A model generated the notes under the pieces. The model ran no database searches and was not told the origin of the DNA. It saw only the letters and a program-made list of their open reading frames with translations. Made by a program: the position numbers and the translations under genes. Shown here piece by piece: positions 21,946 through 34,012 of a DNA stretch of 64,000 nucleotides (the first letter of the stretch is position 1; each line of letters begins with the position of its first letter). The DNA comes from Nemertoderma westbladi. Its lineage: Eukaryota > Xenacoelomorpha > Nemertodermatida > Nemertodermatidae. The stretch spans positions 1 through 64,000 of the forward strand of contig JAUCBJ010001800.1 of the NCBI GenBank assembly GCA_032718475.1, given 5' to 3'.

Positions 21946-22692
21946 TGTCGATGTTAATGCCTGATGTCGAAATTATTTCTATTTCTATTATAATGCACGA
22001 TTAAATGGTGTTTCCAAATCTGAAAACCATTATTTAATAGCTCTTTTAGTTTTTTTTGTAAGTTGTGACAATTTTAATTTATTAGGTATTCCTATTGAAA
22101 TTACTATTACTATGTATAATGAATGGTCGATTATCTCCAAACATTTTTTTTATGAAATTGTCAACTTCAAAACCCTACTACTTCTACAATTTTTGAGCAA
22201 ATAGTCTGAAAATTTGTATGGGTGTCTACATAGCCACCCTGTATAAAAGTTACAGACAACTTTTCAAATTTTTTTGTTAATAAAATGTAATACCATTTAT
22301 AACAAACCTAAAAAATTTGTATATATTTGCAGCGCCACCTAGCGGTGCAGAATTATTTTCACAAAATTTCGCCTGATAGTTATGTTGCCTCATCTTTGAT
22401 CTATCATACAGTATAAAAAAACTTTCATGTGATTAGATTCAAAACTGTAAAAGCCTTAGGGATAAGCGCAACTAAGTTTTTTATTGTTAACTAGTATTAA
22501 CTAAATATTAAATAGCGAAAAATAATTTTTTTCTGAGCTATCATGTGGAATAGCATCTTAGGTACCTATATCACAAATTACAGCCAAAACCAAACAATTT
22601 TGAAACGCTGAGAGTGATAAATCGAAGAGTTCTCCGAGAATGGTGTATCCCCCCCCCCCCCCCCCCCTCCCCCTTATCAACTATGTGTATTC
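21946..22692. other. AT-rich stretch ending in a poly(C) tract
   Basis: There is no gene. It contains CAGCGCCACCTAGCGGTGC (about 22331), similar in style to sequence inside the MITE, and a C-rich run at 22649-22675. It may be a decayed relative of the neighbouring MITE. Confidence 0.35.
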
Positions 22693-24775
22693 TTTTCTGC
22701 TTATCAAACAGTAGATAAGTGTCCATGATAATCCCAATGTTTCTAGCACATGGGCTGCTGGATATAATATCATTACCGACCGATGCGGATTTTCAGTCCA
22801 TTCAAAGTTGACCCGAACTTAGACTGGAACAACAGCATTTCTGTTTTATCGCTTTTATTAGTGCTTTCAAAAGTGTAGCCTGGGTGCCCACTTTTTGACC
22901 AATTTGAAAATGACTATTATCATGAGGTTTATTGTTTTAGTACAAAAAATTGACCTTCTGACAGTTAGATAATAGCTATTATTTTCATTTTGTTTACTAG
23001 TTAGTGTTGTGATATTATATGGTGGCGGTGAACTTGTATCACTTTCATGACTGCCTGACACATACTCAGGTGGTGGTAGGACAGTCCGCATGTCTGCATG
23101 TCATATTATCAGTATGGTAGTACATACTGCAGTATAGGTCAGTACACACTGTACGGGCTACTGCATTGATGTACACGTAGACATTATTGTGTATATTGCA
23201 TTTATGATTATATATTACATATGACTATCTGACTTATTCATCGTATCACCACAGTTAGTACTATTTACTAGCTAGTAAAAAAAAATTTTAGAATTTTTTT
23301 TTAACGGATTATACTCATTCAGAACACTACTGTACCTGTGCTTATCGTGTACAAGATGCTGGCGGCCCACCCCTGCATGTATTTGCCGCCTATGCAGCGG
23401 TCAGGCGTCCACTGCCGCCCATGCGATGGGCTGCAATGGGCTGACCAACGTGGCTCGCCCCACAACCCTCAGCCTCGCATTCCACCTTCAGCAAATATAA
23501 ATATTACAATAGCCGATTTTATTTAAATAATAACCCCCTAATATGTGGCTGTGTAATTAATATTTATATCTATTTTATTTAATTTTACTATAATGTGCTT
23601 CCTATTACTGTATTAATTTTTATAAACTACTTATTTTACTTATCCGTTGGATAAATTAAATGCCTTTATATCAAAATATTATTTTCTTGATCTTTTCCAG
23701 AGCATCCAAAAAAATTTATTGATTTATTTATCTTTTTATTAGTCATTTCGAGAATATATTGATGATATGGAAATTGTCAAAATAAAAGGGGCACTACAAA
23801 TTTTCTTTTGTAATTTTAAGATCACTAACTTTAAAAACACTAGCTACCATAATAAAAAATAAAAGGTAACCTCTCTCAGAAGGTGAAATTTACGTTCTAG
23901 AACACAAAACATCATGATAATACCCATTAACATGGTCAAAAATTGATCAAAAATTAGGTACTAAAAATTTGGTTTTGTAATTTTAAAAACAGTAGCTACC
24001 TAAAAAAAAACACTGGCTACCATAAAAAAGCACTAGCTAATGTCTCACAGAAGAAGATATTTATGTTCTAAAACAAAAAGCCTCATGATAATAGCCATTA
24101 ACATTGTCAAATAAATAAGTGGGTACCCATAACATATGTACAGTAGTAATGCCCAGTATGTGTACAACCATATTTTTTTACTATAGCTAGTTTTTGCTAC
24201 GTTTTTTTTAGAACTATTCTATTTCATGTTAGCTATTGTTAAGTAAGTAAAAATATGTTCTAGAACAAATATTTTTTTGTTCTAGAACATTTAAAAGTAA
24301 AAATAAAAATTTATTAATAATTAGTTATTATGTGTAATAAATAGTTTATTTATCTATAAACATTAAATATCCAAATTATCAGGCTAGCTAGTGATTTTTC
24401 GAGTTTAGCTACCATTAAAAAAATTGTTATGTGTGATTAATAAATTGTTTAATTATCTATAAACATTAATAGCTACTAATTTTCAGGCTAGCTAGTAATT
24501 TTGCAAGTTAGCTACTGTATGTATATTCATCCACTTTTTGTGGAAACTAAATATTTTTATTTTATAAGAAATACAACATAATACTAATAAAAATTATAAG
24601 CCTAAGAAAATTTTAATTAATTTAACTAATTTGGGCAATTTATAGAGCCAAAAAAACAACAACAAATTTGGACTAACTATGGACCTAAAAGTTAGTTATT
24701 ATTTAAAAAAAAAAAATTTAGTACACCTAACAAATAATTTCTGAAATTTTTTTTTTAATGATAGCTAAACACATT
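22693..24775. repeat. Family A repeat, second copy
   Basis: 22693-22984 matches 1-288, about 23265-23320 and 23690-24210 match 3220-3260 and 5905-6440, and 24225-24530 plus 24700-24765 match 13094-13440. This copy lacks the MULE-like, TA-flanked and LINE insertions seen in copy 1 and so serves as their empty site. It has its own unmatched parts (22985-23264, 23350-23680, 24535-24690). No gene is seen. Confidence 0.75.
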
Positions 24776-25959
24776 AGAACAGAAACACAATAGAAACACA
24801 CACACACACACCCCTCTTTGTACAACCCCCATTCTGGGGACCGTTATTTCTATCGGTCGGTTCTGGGGTCGATATTGATTTCCTTATAACTTCTTTATTC
24901 TTGGTTTAAATTAAATTATTTTGGCACCAATAGACTCAGGAGACCATTTTACGTCATTCTATTGTTTCAAAATTTATCAACTCTAAAGATTGCTTATTTG
25001 TTACTCATGGGTTGAAGTGGGGACATCATACATACACATTTCACTGGTGTGTTTAAGTTTTTGTCCAATCACGACCCGGTCCCCAGTGTGATTGAGCACA
25101 TTTCAGGTAGAGTATACACAATCATTAACTCTACCGAATGTTAAACATTAAACAATGTGCTGCCGTGTCAGACGATATGTGATTGGATAACAAATAATGT
25201 TCTGGAATATTCTTGAGAAATAGAAAGGGTTCAATGGGCAGCCATAATCTTAAAATCCTTGTATTCGTAACTAACTCTGCAATATGATTTTGATGTGAGG
25301 AAACAATACGTAGATTTCCTTTTTGCTACCAATTTTAACTAAATATTTTAATATTTTTATTGCTATTTGTGATAATAATCAAAATAACCAATGAACTTGA
25401 AATAAATAATTAACTAAACCTGAGATACATTCATTTAATTTCGCAGCATAGTGCCTAATAATTGTAGGTATATTATTGACTACATGATGTTCGTAACATT
25501 AATACAGTCAGATAATATAGTTAAATGCTTTAATTCTGAATTACTTAATATATAAGAAGAAAACAATACATGTATTATTTCGTTTCTAAAAATTTATATT
25601 TTAATAAGCGATTCATTTATTTCGTACTGAATATGGAGAAAAAATGATGTTGATGTAGATTTCATTTTAGCTACCAATTCATTCCGGGGACGTCCCAGGA
25701 TTGTTAATCGTCCCCGGTTTGTCGTTGTGTATTCATGCAATTGTCCCCGGTATGAATCAGGTACAACGTAATCCTGTGTAATCCGTATCCGTATGTAATG
25801 TATATTTTTGAATACATATGATTGCATGAACATATCAAGTAGGATAGGGTACTAAGCAAGTTAAATTCTTTAGTACCGGTACTAAATACATAAAGAATGA
25901 AAACATACGATACGTTGGCCTAGGTATTATTTTAAGGCCCCGCGGTAGCGCTACATGGA
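24776..25959. other. Intergenic region with GGGGAC/GTCCCC clusters
   Basis: No coding region is supported. A short CA run lies at about 24797-24810. A block of about 100 bp at 25659-25765 (CATTCCGGGGACGTCCC...CATGCAATTGTCCCC) recurs at 30399-30500 with about 80% identity. Confidence 0.45.
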
Positions 25960-26664
25960 CATAATTTTTATATTGCCTTGTTAGAGCAACTTCTCATTGT
26001 CAGAAACGACCATAACTTTCTATGAAGGTCAATGGAAGATTTGTAATTATGAATGAAAATAAAAAATTATAATTCAAATTTTTCAAAAATTTGGAAAAAT
26101 ATTGACAAATTTTTGGATAAAGATCCAAAAACCTTCAGCAGATTCAATTTTGAGTATTTTTCTTTCTAATTTTTCAAATCGCATCAAAAATGTTTGTATG
26201 CTCTTTCGATATCTCGAAGCAAAATTTCAAAAATTAATTAGCAATTGTCATTTTGGTGCTGTTTTTGGTTTTGTTTATTGTTTAATTTTGACAAATTAAA
26301 AATTATCAATATTATATTCAATTTTGGCCATTTATTTCCATAATGGAATAAAACAATCAGAATTCGAGGTCGAGATATCTGAAGAGAGCACATCAGAGAA
26401 ACCCTCTGAGTAAAATTTTTGAAAGTTTATTGAAAATTGAATTGTCTGAAGCTATTTTTATGCAAAAAAATACCATTCCGAGATAATTGCCTTTAAAATT
26501 TGAACCTTCCCGCGTCAAAATTGTCTGTTAATATGTGAGAAAGTCTGTCAATATATATCTATCAACAAGAAAGCATAAAACCATGCTAAGAATTTTGCTA
26601 TGGGGGTTTTCCTGATCGCTGATTTCATTTTTGAGGTCAGTTTTCAATTTTAATGAAATCTAGT
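25960..26664. repeat. Diverged repeat related to the TTAA MITE interior
   Basis: 26480-26660 (CCATTCCGAGATAATTGCC, TCGCTGATTTCATTT, GTCAGTTTT-AATTT) resembles 21550-21745 in the same order. The rest is AT-rich and non-coding. It stops where the 33-bp minisatellite begins. Confidence 0.5.
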
Positions 26665-27655
26665 TTGTGAGTGGGGCAAGGTTGTCGGAGGTTGAAGGAG
26701 TGGGTGGGGCAGGGTTGTCGGAGGTTGAAGGAGTGGGTGGGGCAGGGTTGTCGGAGTTTAAAAGAGTGAGTGGGGCCGGGTTGTCGGAGGTTAAAGGTGT
26801 GGATGGGGCAGGGTCATCAAAGGAGGGGTGGTGCAGGGTCGTCGGAGTTTAAAGGAGTGAATGGGGCAGGGTTGTCGGAGTTTAAAGGAGTGAGTGGGGC
26901 AGGGTTGTCGGAGGTTGAAGGAGTGGGTGGGGCAGGGTCGTTGAAGGTTGAAGGAGTGGGTGGGGCAGGGTCGTTGGAGGTTGAAGGAGTGGGTGGGGCA
27001 GGGTCGTTGAAGGTTGAAGGAGTGGGTGGGGCAGGGTCGTTGGAGTTTAAAGGAGTGGGTGGGGCAGGGTCATTGGAGTTTAAAGGAGTGGGTGGGGCAG
27101 GGTCGTTGGAGGTTGAAGGAGTGGGTGGGGCAGGGTTGTCGGAGGTTGAAGGAGTGGGTGGGGCTGGGTTGTCGGAGTTTAAAGGAGTGGGTGGGGCAGG
27201 GTCATTGGAGTTTAAAGGAGTGGGTGGGGCAGGGTCGTTGGAGGTTGAAGGAGTTGGTGGGGCAGGGTTGTCGGAGTTTAAAGGAGGGGATGGGGCAGGG
27301 TCATTGGAGTTTAAAGGAGTGGCTGGGGCAGGGTTGTCGGAGTTTAAAGGAGTGGGTGGGGCAGGGTTGTCGGAGTTTAAAGGAGTGGGTGGGGCAGGGT
27401 TGTCGGAGTTTAAAGGAGTGGGTGGGGCAGGGTTGTCGGAGTTTTAAGTAGTGAGTGGGGCAGGGTTGTCGGATGTCGAAGGAGTGGGTGGGGCAGGGTC
27501 ATTGGAGTTTAAAGGAGTGAGTGGGGCAGTGTTGTCGGATGTCGAAGGAGTGAGTGGGGCAGGGTTGTCCGAGGTTGAAGGAGTGGGTGGGACGAGGTCG
27601 TTGGATGTTGAAGGAGTGGGTGGGGCCGGGTCGTTGGAGGAGGTTAGGGTTTGGG
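26665..27655. repeat. 33-bp minisatellite, about 30 units
   Basis: The array has about 30 units of core GGAGTGGGTGGGGCAGGGT plus CGTTGGAGGTTGAA or TGTCGGAGTTTAAA, which gives two unit classes. Because 33 is divisible by 3, long frames (GVGGAGSLEFK-type repeats) stay open, but no other coding evidence exists. The plus strand is G-rich. It abuts RTE copy 2. Confidence 0.93.
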
Positions 27656-27685
27656 GGCAAGGTTAACTGCGTCTGTTGTTGTTAT

Positions 27686-29636
27686 TACCTCTACAAGACA
27701 AGGCGCAGAAAGAGTCCCGACTCAAACAGACTACAGCGGCCAAGAATGCAGTTAAGGTTGCATCTAGGTCCCTGAACAGGCAGTACTATGTTAATTTACA
27801 GGAGCTAATAAACCAACAGGTTGATGCCATCAATGATGCTGACGACAGCAGGCAATCATCCCAGGCATGGAGATCGATCAACTTGCTTGCTGGTCGAAAA
27901 AGCCAACCAACCACCAAGGTTAAGGCTGAATCACCAGCCGATCGCCTCAATGGTTGGAAAGCCCACTTTGAAAAGCTCCTCAATAATGACAGGGTATTGC
28001 CTGATAACTTGATAGAAGTAAAAGTGTCTGAGTCTGTACTCCCAGATATTCCCATTGGTGATATCTCCTTTGCAGAAGTGAAGGCTGCTGCAAAGAGCAT
28101 TAAGACCAATCGTCCCAGTGGAGTATATGGTGTTCCCCTGAGGTCTTTAAAATACCTGAGTGTTTAAAGCTCATCTATCCCATCATAGTAGACATGTACC
28201 GAACAACAAGAGTCCCACAAGAAATGGAAACAAATAAGTTGGTGCCAGTTCCCAAGAAGGGCAACCTAACACTCTATGGTTCTTTTCGGCGAATCTCATT
28301 GATCGCGATTGCTGCAAAGCTATACAATAGAATTATATTAAATCGCATCAGGGATCCCATTGAGAGACTGCTCCGTGGAAATCAGAATGTGTTCCGTAAA
28401 GGTCGTGGGACCATGGAGCCCATTTTGGCACTTAGAAGGATAATTGAAGAGTTATCAAAAAAGAAAGAAAGGCATCTGGCTGTTATCTTTGTTGACTTCT
28501 TCAATGCCTTTGATTCATTCTCTCGCTCACGTATGTTCAGCATATTTTCATTATATGGGATTCCTGATGAAATTATTGCAGCAATAAGATCAGTATACGA
28601 TGGTTCGACAACATTTGTGTCTACTGTTGACGGTGACAGAACCATTTGAAGTGTTATGGGGCGTCCTCCAGGGAGGCACACTTGCAGCATTCTTATTCAT
28701 AATTGTTGTTGACTATGTTCTACGCATGTCCTTAGATCATCATAATGATGATGGGGTGATGATAACTCCACCTACTGGCTCCATAAGTCGAGGAAATCCT
28801 GCCAAGTACCTAACTAATCTAGACTTTGCTGATGACTTAGGAGTACTCTCAGAATCACTAGAGGGAGCCCAACGGCTCCTCAGTTCATTAGAACATGCTG
28901 CTTCTAGTGTTGGTCTTTTTATTAACTCCAGAAAGACCAAAATTTTGACAGTTAACTTTGAAAGTCCTCAGCAAGTCTCTGATCGGATGAGCATAAGCTC
29001 AAAGATAGTATGCTTGAGCATGTGGATGACTTCTGTTACCTGGGATCATGGATCCGGAATAAACCTTCGAATATGTAAAGGAAAGGCATGGGCAGCCTTG
29101 AATAGGCTTTCCAGGATTTGGAAGTCACCGAGAATTAATCGGACACGGTCCGATTATTTAGAGCAGCAGTAGTTCCAGTACTCCTCTATGGGAGTCCATG
29201 CTGGGCTCTAACTGCTGAGGACACCAAATCTCTGGATGGCACATTCACAAGAATGCTACGCCGGGTTCATTGTGTCAAGTACAATGCACACATCTCCAAC
29301 CAGACACTATATAACATTGGAGGTGTCTCATTGGTTCCCCCAAGCTTGACACTAGAACAAAATTGCCTCCGCTTTGCAGGACATTGCTTTCGCCGTGAGG
29401 ACCAGCCAGTGCATAATCTTGTACTTTGGCAGCCTCATGGAGTGAATAAGCATGGTGGACAGCACATGACATTCTTGAGACGCATCTTAAAGGACACTGG
29501 CCTTGAAGATGCGGATGATCTAGCAAATGTCATGGGTGATAGGGAGTTGTGGCGGTGCAATTTTGTCGGTAAGCCGGCACAGCATTCTTAAAAATGCAGC
29601 TGCAATGCAGCATGCCGATCCTAGTAGTAGTAGTTA
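27686..29636 (+). pseudogene. RTE-like LINE copy 2, 5'-truncated
   Basis: It starts in the endonuclease-RT linker (ESRLKQTTAAKNAVKVASRS), runs through the RT (IFVDFFNAFDSF, GVLQGGTLAAF, LDFADDLG near 28826) and ends with the C-terminal FAGHCFRREDQPVHNLVLW and a TAG-rich tail. Frames change near 28130, 28630 and 29000. It supplies the uninterrupted sequence for the site where the CR1/L2-like LINE entered copy 1. A weak 7-bp direct repeat TTGTTAT (27679-27685, 29637-29643) may be its target duplication. Confidence 0.78.
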
Positions 29637-29643
29637 TTGTTAT

Positions 29644-30398
29644 GCAAACCATGCGTTCATGGCATGACTTATTTATCCGGCATTGAGTAACTGTGACATG
29701 GTCTGTGGTGATTCTCAAGAAGATAAAAACAATCTATGCAATTCTGATAGTGATTCGGAAAATGTTTCTGGTAAAGATGATATGGATGTATTTCCAAGTA
29801 ACTGAATTTGAATTTGAGTCAGAATCCGCTTATACAATTTATAGCAAGAAAACGAAACGTAACGTTCTTAATGAATGTCCTTCATGAACCACTTTCAATT
29901 GTATATTGCAAATGTATATCAAGTTGTTAAAATTTGTCATAAAATTATATATTCGAACGATTCGGGCGCCATATTCTGCTTTAAAACACGATTACTAAAG
30001 TATTTGATTTCCAAATTGGCACATTCGACATATATATTCTACTTACTTAAAATTAATCTCTACTTTTTAGGTGACAATGAATTCCTAGTCCCCATTTTGA
30101 ACCATGCCACACATACTGCTGCGATTGGTCAAAATGTTAAATTAGATCACAAAATATTAATTACATTGTAGATTCCAGTCCCCACATTGAACAACAGCAC
30201 CCATACTACAACGTGTGTTTGGAATGTTATATTAACTGTATGGAAAAGGGGACACTTGAAACTATCGCATTATACTGGGGTCAGTGAAATTTTCAAAACT
30301 CAAACACAAATTTACACACGTATTTGACAGGTTTGGGTGGAACAGGGGACATCGCCGAAATGATCTGAAATTTTCAGAATCCATTAATTTTAGTACGT
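29644..30398. other. Intergenic stretch, no supported gene
   Basis: Short frames only. One acidic stretch (about 29705-29800, Ser/Asp/Glu-rich) resembles a transposase N-terminus in composition, but nothing follows it. Several CCCCA/GGGGAC words link it loosely to 24.8-25.8 kb. Confidence 0.4.
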
Positions 30399-30500
30399 AG
30401 ATTCCATTTTTGATATCATTTCATTCCGGGGACGTCCCCGGATTGTAGATCGTCCCCAGTTTGTCGCTGTGTATTCATGCAATTGTCCCCTGTTTGAACC
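30399..30500. repeat. Dispersed repeat shared with 25659-25765
   Basis: The shared order is GTAGATT, CATTCCGGGGACGTCC, GATCGTCCCC, TTTGTCG, TGTGTATTCATGCAATTG, CCCC. Copies differ at about one base in five. Confidence 0.65.
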
Positions 30501-30507
30501 AGTTCAC

Positions 30508-30510
<3 letters not shown>

Positions 30511-30584
<74 letters not shown>
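30511..30584. repeat. (CA)37 microsatellite
   Basis: Pure CA dinucleotide run of 74 bp ending exactly at the left arm of the foldback element. Confidence 0.97.
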
Positions 30585-30587
<3 letters not shown>

Positions 30588-31412
30588 GAACACACCCAAA
30601 CACACTCCAAAAACTGCCGAAAACAATCGAACACAGTCGAAAATAGAAAGAGCACAACAAAATAATACTGCTGTACTGGGTACCAACTTTTTGATACAAT
30701 TAGCTACGCGTTGCTTTTCTATAAGAAAATTCCCAAAATTATTTAATAAAATTATCGCGAAATTAAATATTCATTTCTTATCAGATCAGGCCTAGCCTAA
30801 GCTGACAACTAATAATTTAACATACAGTAGTAGTAGGCCTAAGATATGTGTGGTTAGCACCGGGACAGAGATCACTACCAGTAGGCCTACCTGCCAGGGT
30901 AGGTACCTAACCGGGACAAAGCTCTTTATATTCCAGTCCGCCAGTAGGCAGGTAGGTACCGGTACCGGTACCGGTACCTATGTTGTACGTGTACCGACGT
31001 GTTGTACCGTACATCCGGTACAGTATGTACGGTAACGGGCCTAACTTCCTAATTCATATCCTCAGCAATCAGTTCCAGACCAAGCTATTCCAGTACACAG
31101 GCAAACAGGCCTATTACTGTAGCTAACCCGCATTTACTATATATGTGACAGGTACGGTACCCGGTAGGTTTCCCTACATAGTTTGATTATACAGTACAGC
31201 AGTACACAACAAATGATAGGCCTACCTGATAAGAAAAGAATATTTAATTTCGCGACAATTTTATTCAATAATTTCGGAAATTTTCTTATAGAAAAGCAAC
31301 ACGTGGCTAATTTTATCTAAAAGTTGGAACCCGGTGTTATTTTTTGTGCTCTTTCTATTTTCGACTGTGTTTGATTGTGTTCGGCAGTTTTTGGAGTGTG
31401 TTCAGGTGTGTT
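30585..31412. mobile_element. Foldback element with about 200-bp inverted arms
   Basis: 30585-30784 (GTAGAACACACCCAAACACA... to CTTATCAG) is the inverse of 31226-31412 at about 87% identity. The roughly 440-bp interior is rich in ACCGGT/GGTACC words (four in a row near 30958) and has no ORF. Target duplication not identified. A foldback element or long-TIR MITE is the best description. Confidence 0.8.
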
Positions 31413-31429
31413 CTTGTGTGTTCGCTTTT

Positions 31430-31925
31430 GTTCTGTAAAAATAACTATCCTAGTTACTACAAAAAAAATCCCGGTTATGGGTACACATACTGCAGTAGTG
31501 ACCATTCTGATATTGTCTTTCTAATTCTTCTTCTCTTTCTTTCATCTTCTTTTAAAAATACTAGCTACTGGTGTATGTAAATCACTAGTTATACCATTAA
31601 AAATAATAGCTAGCAATAACATATATGAAACACTGCCTAATAATAGCTAGAAATATATATATGAAATGGGGATAAATACGGAAATCCTCCCTGTTACGTT
31701 ATATACTAGAAAGTAGTGGTATGTATATCACCTATAGAAGACACCTACGCCAAAAATATGGTTCCTTTACCTATTATTAAATCATTGTTCACAATTATTT
31801 ACACCAATAGGTAACTATCATACTATCACACTACTTATATGACACACAGCAGTAGCATAACAGTTTCGTAACCTATGATGATAACTTTATAAGTGATTAC
31901 TTTGATTATCCAAAGCTCATTGATA
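31430..31925 (+). repeat. 5' flank of F-box copy B
   Basis: From about 31455 it is colinear with the copy A flank (13665-13715, then 14123-14542), including one minisatellite unit (31475-31505) where copy A has 16. The CCAAT word is present (31800-31810). The TATA-like word of copy A is changed. Confidence 0.8.
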
Positions 31926-33338
31926 ATGTCTTCTATTAGAGATCAATCTTCGCTGAAGCACCATTTTCCAAATACATCAGAAAGTGAGAGCGACGATGAA
32001 CAATTAGAGCGAAAACAATATCACCCCGGTGATGAAAGCGAAGGTTCTGATTGGCAAAGGCTCCTCCCACAAGAAATACTTATACATTTGTTCAGGTTCC
32101 TACCAGAACGCGACCGTTTGTCCGCAGGCGAAACCTGTCGTCGATGGAATGAGATCCAGAAAGATGCAAGTCTTTGGAGAAGGAGAACAATTACCTTAAA
32201 TGGTCATCAACAGAACGATTGGAATGAGATAGAAGTATTACGGCTATACCCACGCCATATGAAAAATGTAACAATATATGGCAGTGTCATAGTTAAATCG
32301 TTTGACATACCAAGTAATCTAATGCAACAGTTGATAACCGACGTAATTCAAGCAATGACCCTTCTCACGGAATCACAACTAACAGAATTCACTTTACACG
32401 GAAGATACTTTGACCCTGACAGTATCATGTTCTATCACCATCTGAATGAATTTATTGATTCACAGAAAGTTCTAGAAAAACTAACTTTAAATTATATCCA
32501 TATAAAACCTCTAACTGAAGCCACTCGACTCATAATGAATCTCGTCAGAAACAACCACAGGTCTCTTAGAAACCTCGATATATTTGGATTAATTGACTCT
32601 TCTGCCGCTTCCACAGAAAGTCCATTCTCATCTGCTATGGGACCGCTCAGCACTCTAGAGAAGTTGACAAATTTGAATATAACCTACAATTATCTAAATC
32701 GGGAATTATTACAGAGAATTCTCACTCACTGTCCTTCTCTCATTCTAATAAAATTGAGGCTGTTCATATATGCGCGAAAATCAGCTGATATTGAACCCCT
32801 CGCCTATGATAGCAACAGCAGCCCATGGAGAATGGCCAACCCCGAGCTCTCAGTTCACATAGATTTCGATTTCATCGGCACAGTTGACTTCGAATCGGTT
32901 ATTCGATTGATAAAAGGGCGTCCTCCTCTGTCAATGTTGAGTTTGGAGGCTTACATGGAAACAGTCGAGGATGTATCGAGTCTATTGCGATATCTGCGCG
33001 ATAGATTCATGAACTGTATAGAAGATTTGAAATTGTTGTGCTGGGCTAAACAGAAGGGCGAAGCAATTAGAGCAGACTTTGTTTCTATGGTCAGAGATTG
33101 TAAGAAGTTAAGAAGCATAGTAGTTAGAGGATTTGCATTCCCTTTACAAACACAAGTTATATCGGATATTTGCGATCTTAAGTTTAATAAACTAAGTATT
33201 CCTGAACTAAAGAAATGCTACATCAGTTTCAAGGTTATGGATAATGGAGCTGCATTAGGTTTGCTGAATGCTCAGTGGAAGGACAAGATCGATGTGATTG
33301 ATTTCCAGACCTTTTGTAGGGTGATAATTATTATGTAA
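31926..33338 (+). CDS. F-box protein, copy B (intronless)
   Basis: The 470-codon frame from ATG 31926 is colinear with copy A, with an in-frame 6-nt deletion (two residues near position 170). The F-box at about 46-88 is intact (LPQEILIHLFRFLPERDRL). About 20 replacement and 15 silent differences occur over the first 970 nt, and only one silent change over the last 450 nt. An SCF adaptor role is inferred from the F-box. Its 3' flank carries a LINE at 33479 and the whole BEL-1 element at 34535, so transcript ends may differ from copy A. Confidence 0.82.
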   Translation: MSSIRDQSSLKHHFPNTSESESDDEQLERKQYHPGDESEGSDWQRLLPQEILIHLFRFLPERDRLSAGETCRRWNEIQKDASLWRRRTITLNGHQQNDWNEIEVLRLYPRHMKNVTIYGSVIVKSFDIPSNLMQQLITDVIQAMTLLTESQLTEFTLHGRYFDPDSIMFYHHLNEFIDSQKVLEKLTLNYIHIKPLTEATRLIMNLVRNNHRSLRNLDIFGLIDSSAASTESPFSSAMGPLSTLEKLTNLNITYNYLNRELLQRILTHCPSLILIKLRLFIYARKSADIEPLAYDSNSSPWRMANPELSVHIDFDFIGTVDFESVIRLIKGRPPLSMLSLEAYMETVEDVSSLLRYLRDRFMNCIEDLKLLCWAKQKGEAIRADFVSMVRDCKKLRSIVVRGFAFPLQTQVISDICDLKFNKLSIPELKKCYISFKVMDNGAALGLLNAQWKDKIDVIDFQTFCRVIIIM

Positions 33339-33478
33339 TGACGGATCTAGTTGAAGAAGGTTAAGAACCTGGGAGGAGTTGAAAGTAGCTTATTTTGCGT
33401 AACTATAAAATTCAACATTATAAAATAACATAAAAACATAATTGCGATCGTTCAGAGTTTAATACTACTAATATATAT

Positions 33479-34012
33479 TTTTTTTTTTTTTTTTTGCCAA
33501 GTTCATTATAACAATTTTTTTTAATGCACATTTAAATAATAATAATAATAAAATACATGACATAATACAATTAACGAACAAAGCAACACAAAAACAGCAC
33601 TGACAATGGGAAACAACAAAGAGTTAAAATTCGTCTGCCAGCCCAACACCGCGCAGACCCGCCCCGTCACCAAATCCGAGAGCCCGCCAAGACCGACGTC
33701 CCCCTCGGAGGCAGAGGGAGTTGGACCGGAGGAGCGCGAACTGCATCCGCCGGCGAACACCCCCCAGAACGCACGCGAGGCCCCTCTCTCTCATACCATC
33801 CCGCCTCGACACAAGTGTCTCGGCGAGATGGCGGATTAGGATCTGGGCCTCATCGCACCATACTCCATCAGTGGTGCCGACCAATGGGATGAAAGCCATC
33901 CTCCGGTCCTCGCATACGGTGCGGTAGTGCAGCTTCTTCAGCCTGCACCGCTGCTCCAATAGCGACTCGGTCGAATGGTTGGTCTGGGCGTAGGAGGTGG
34001 CGTCAGCGTTTA
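33479..34012 (-). mobile_element. 5'-truncated LINE insertion, poly(A) at the left
   Basis: A poly(T) run (33479-33495) followed by about 500 bp absent from the copy A flank marks a minus-strand retroinsertion. Its minus-strand frame (33624-33959) contains HYRTVCEDRRMAFIPLVGTT and HLAETLVSR, similar to the C-terminal end of L1-type LINE ORF2. The GC-rich composition differs from the surroundings. The target duplication is short and uncertain (ATATTT/TTTATTT). Confidence 0.7.

Noticed and set aside
26667-27666. Gly/Val/Glu-rich repeat proteins (up to 225 codons)
   Set aside because: By-product of a 33-bp tandem repeat; several frames are equally open.
29700-29810. Acidic Ser/Asp-rich frame resembling a transposase N-terminus
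   Set aside because: Composition only; it stops after about 40 codons and no catalytic domain follows.
30416-30699. Cys/Val or His/Thr repeat frames
   Set aside because: Translation of the (CA)37 microsatellite.
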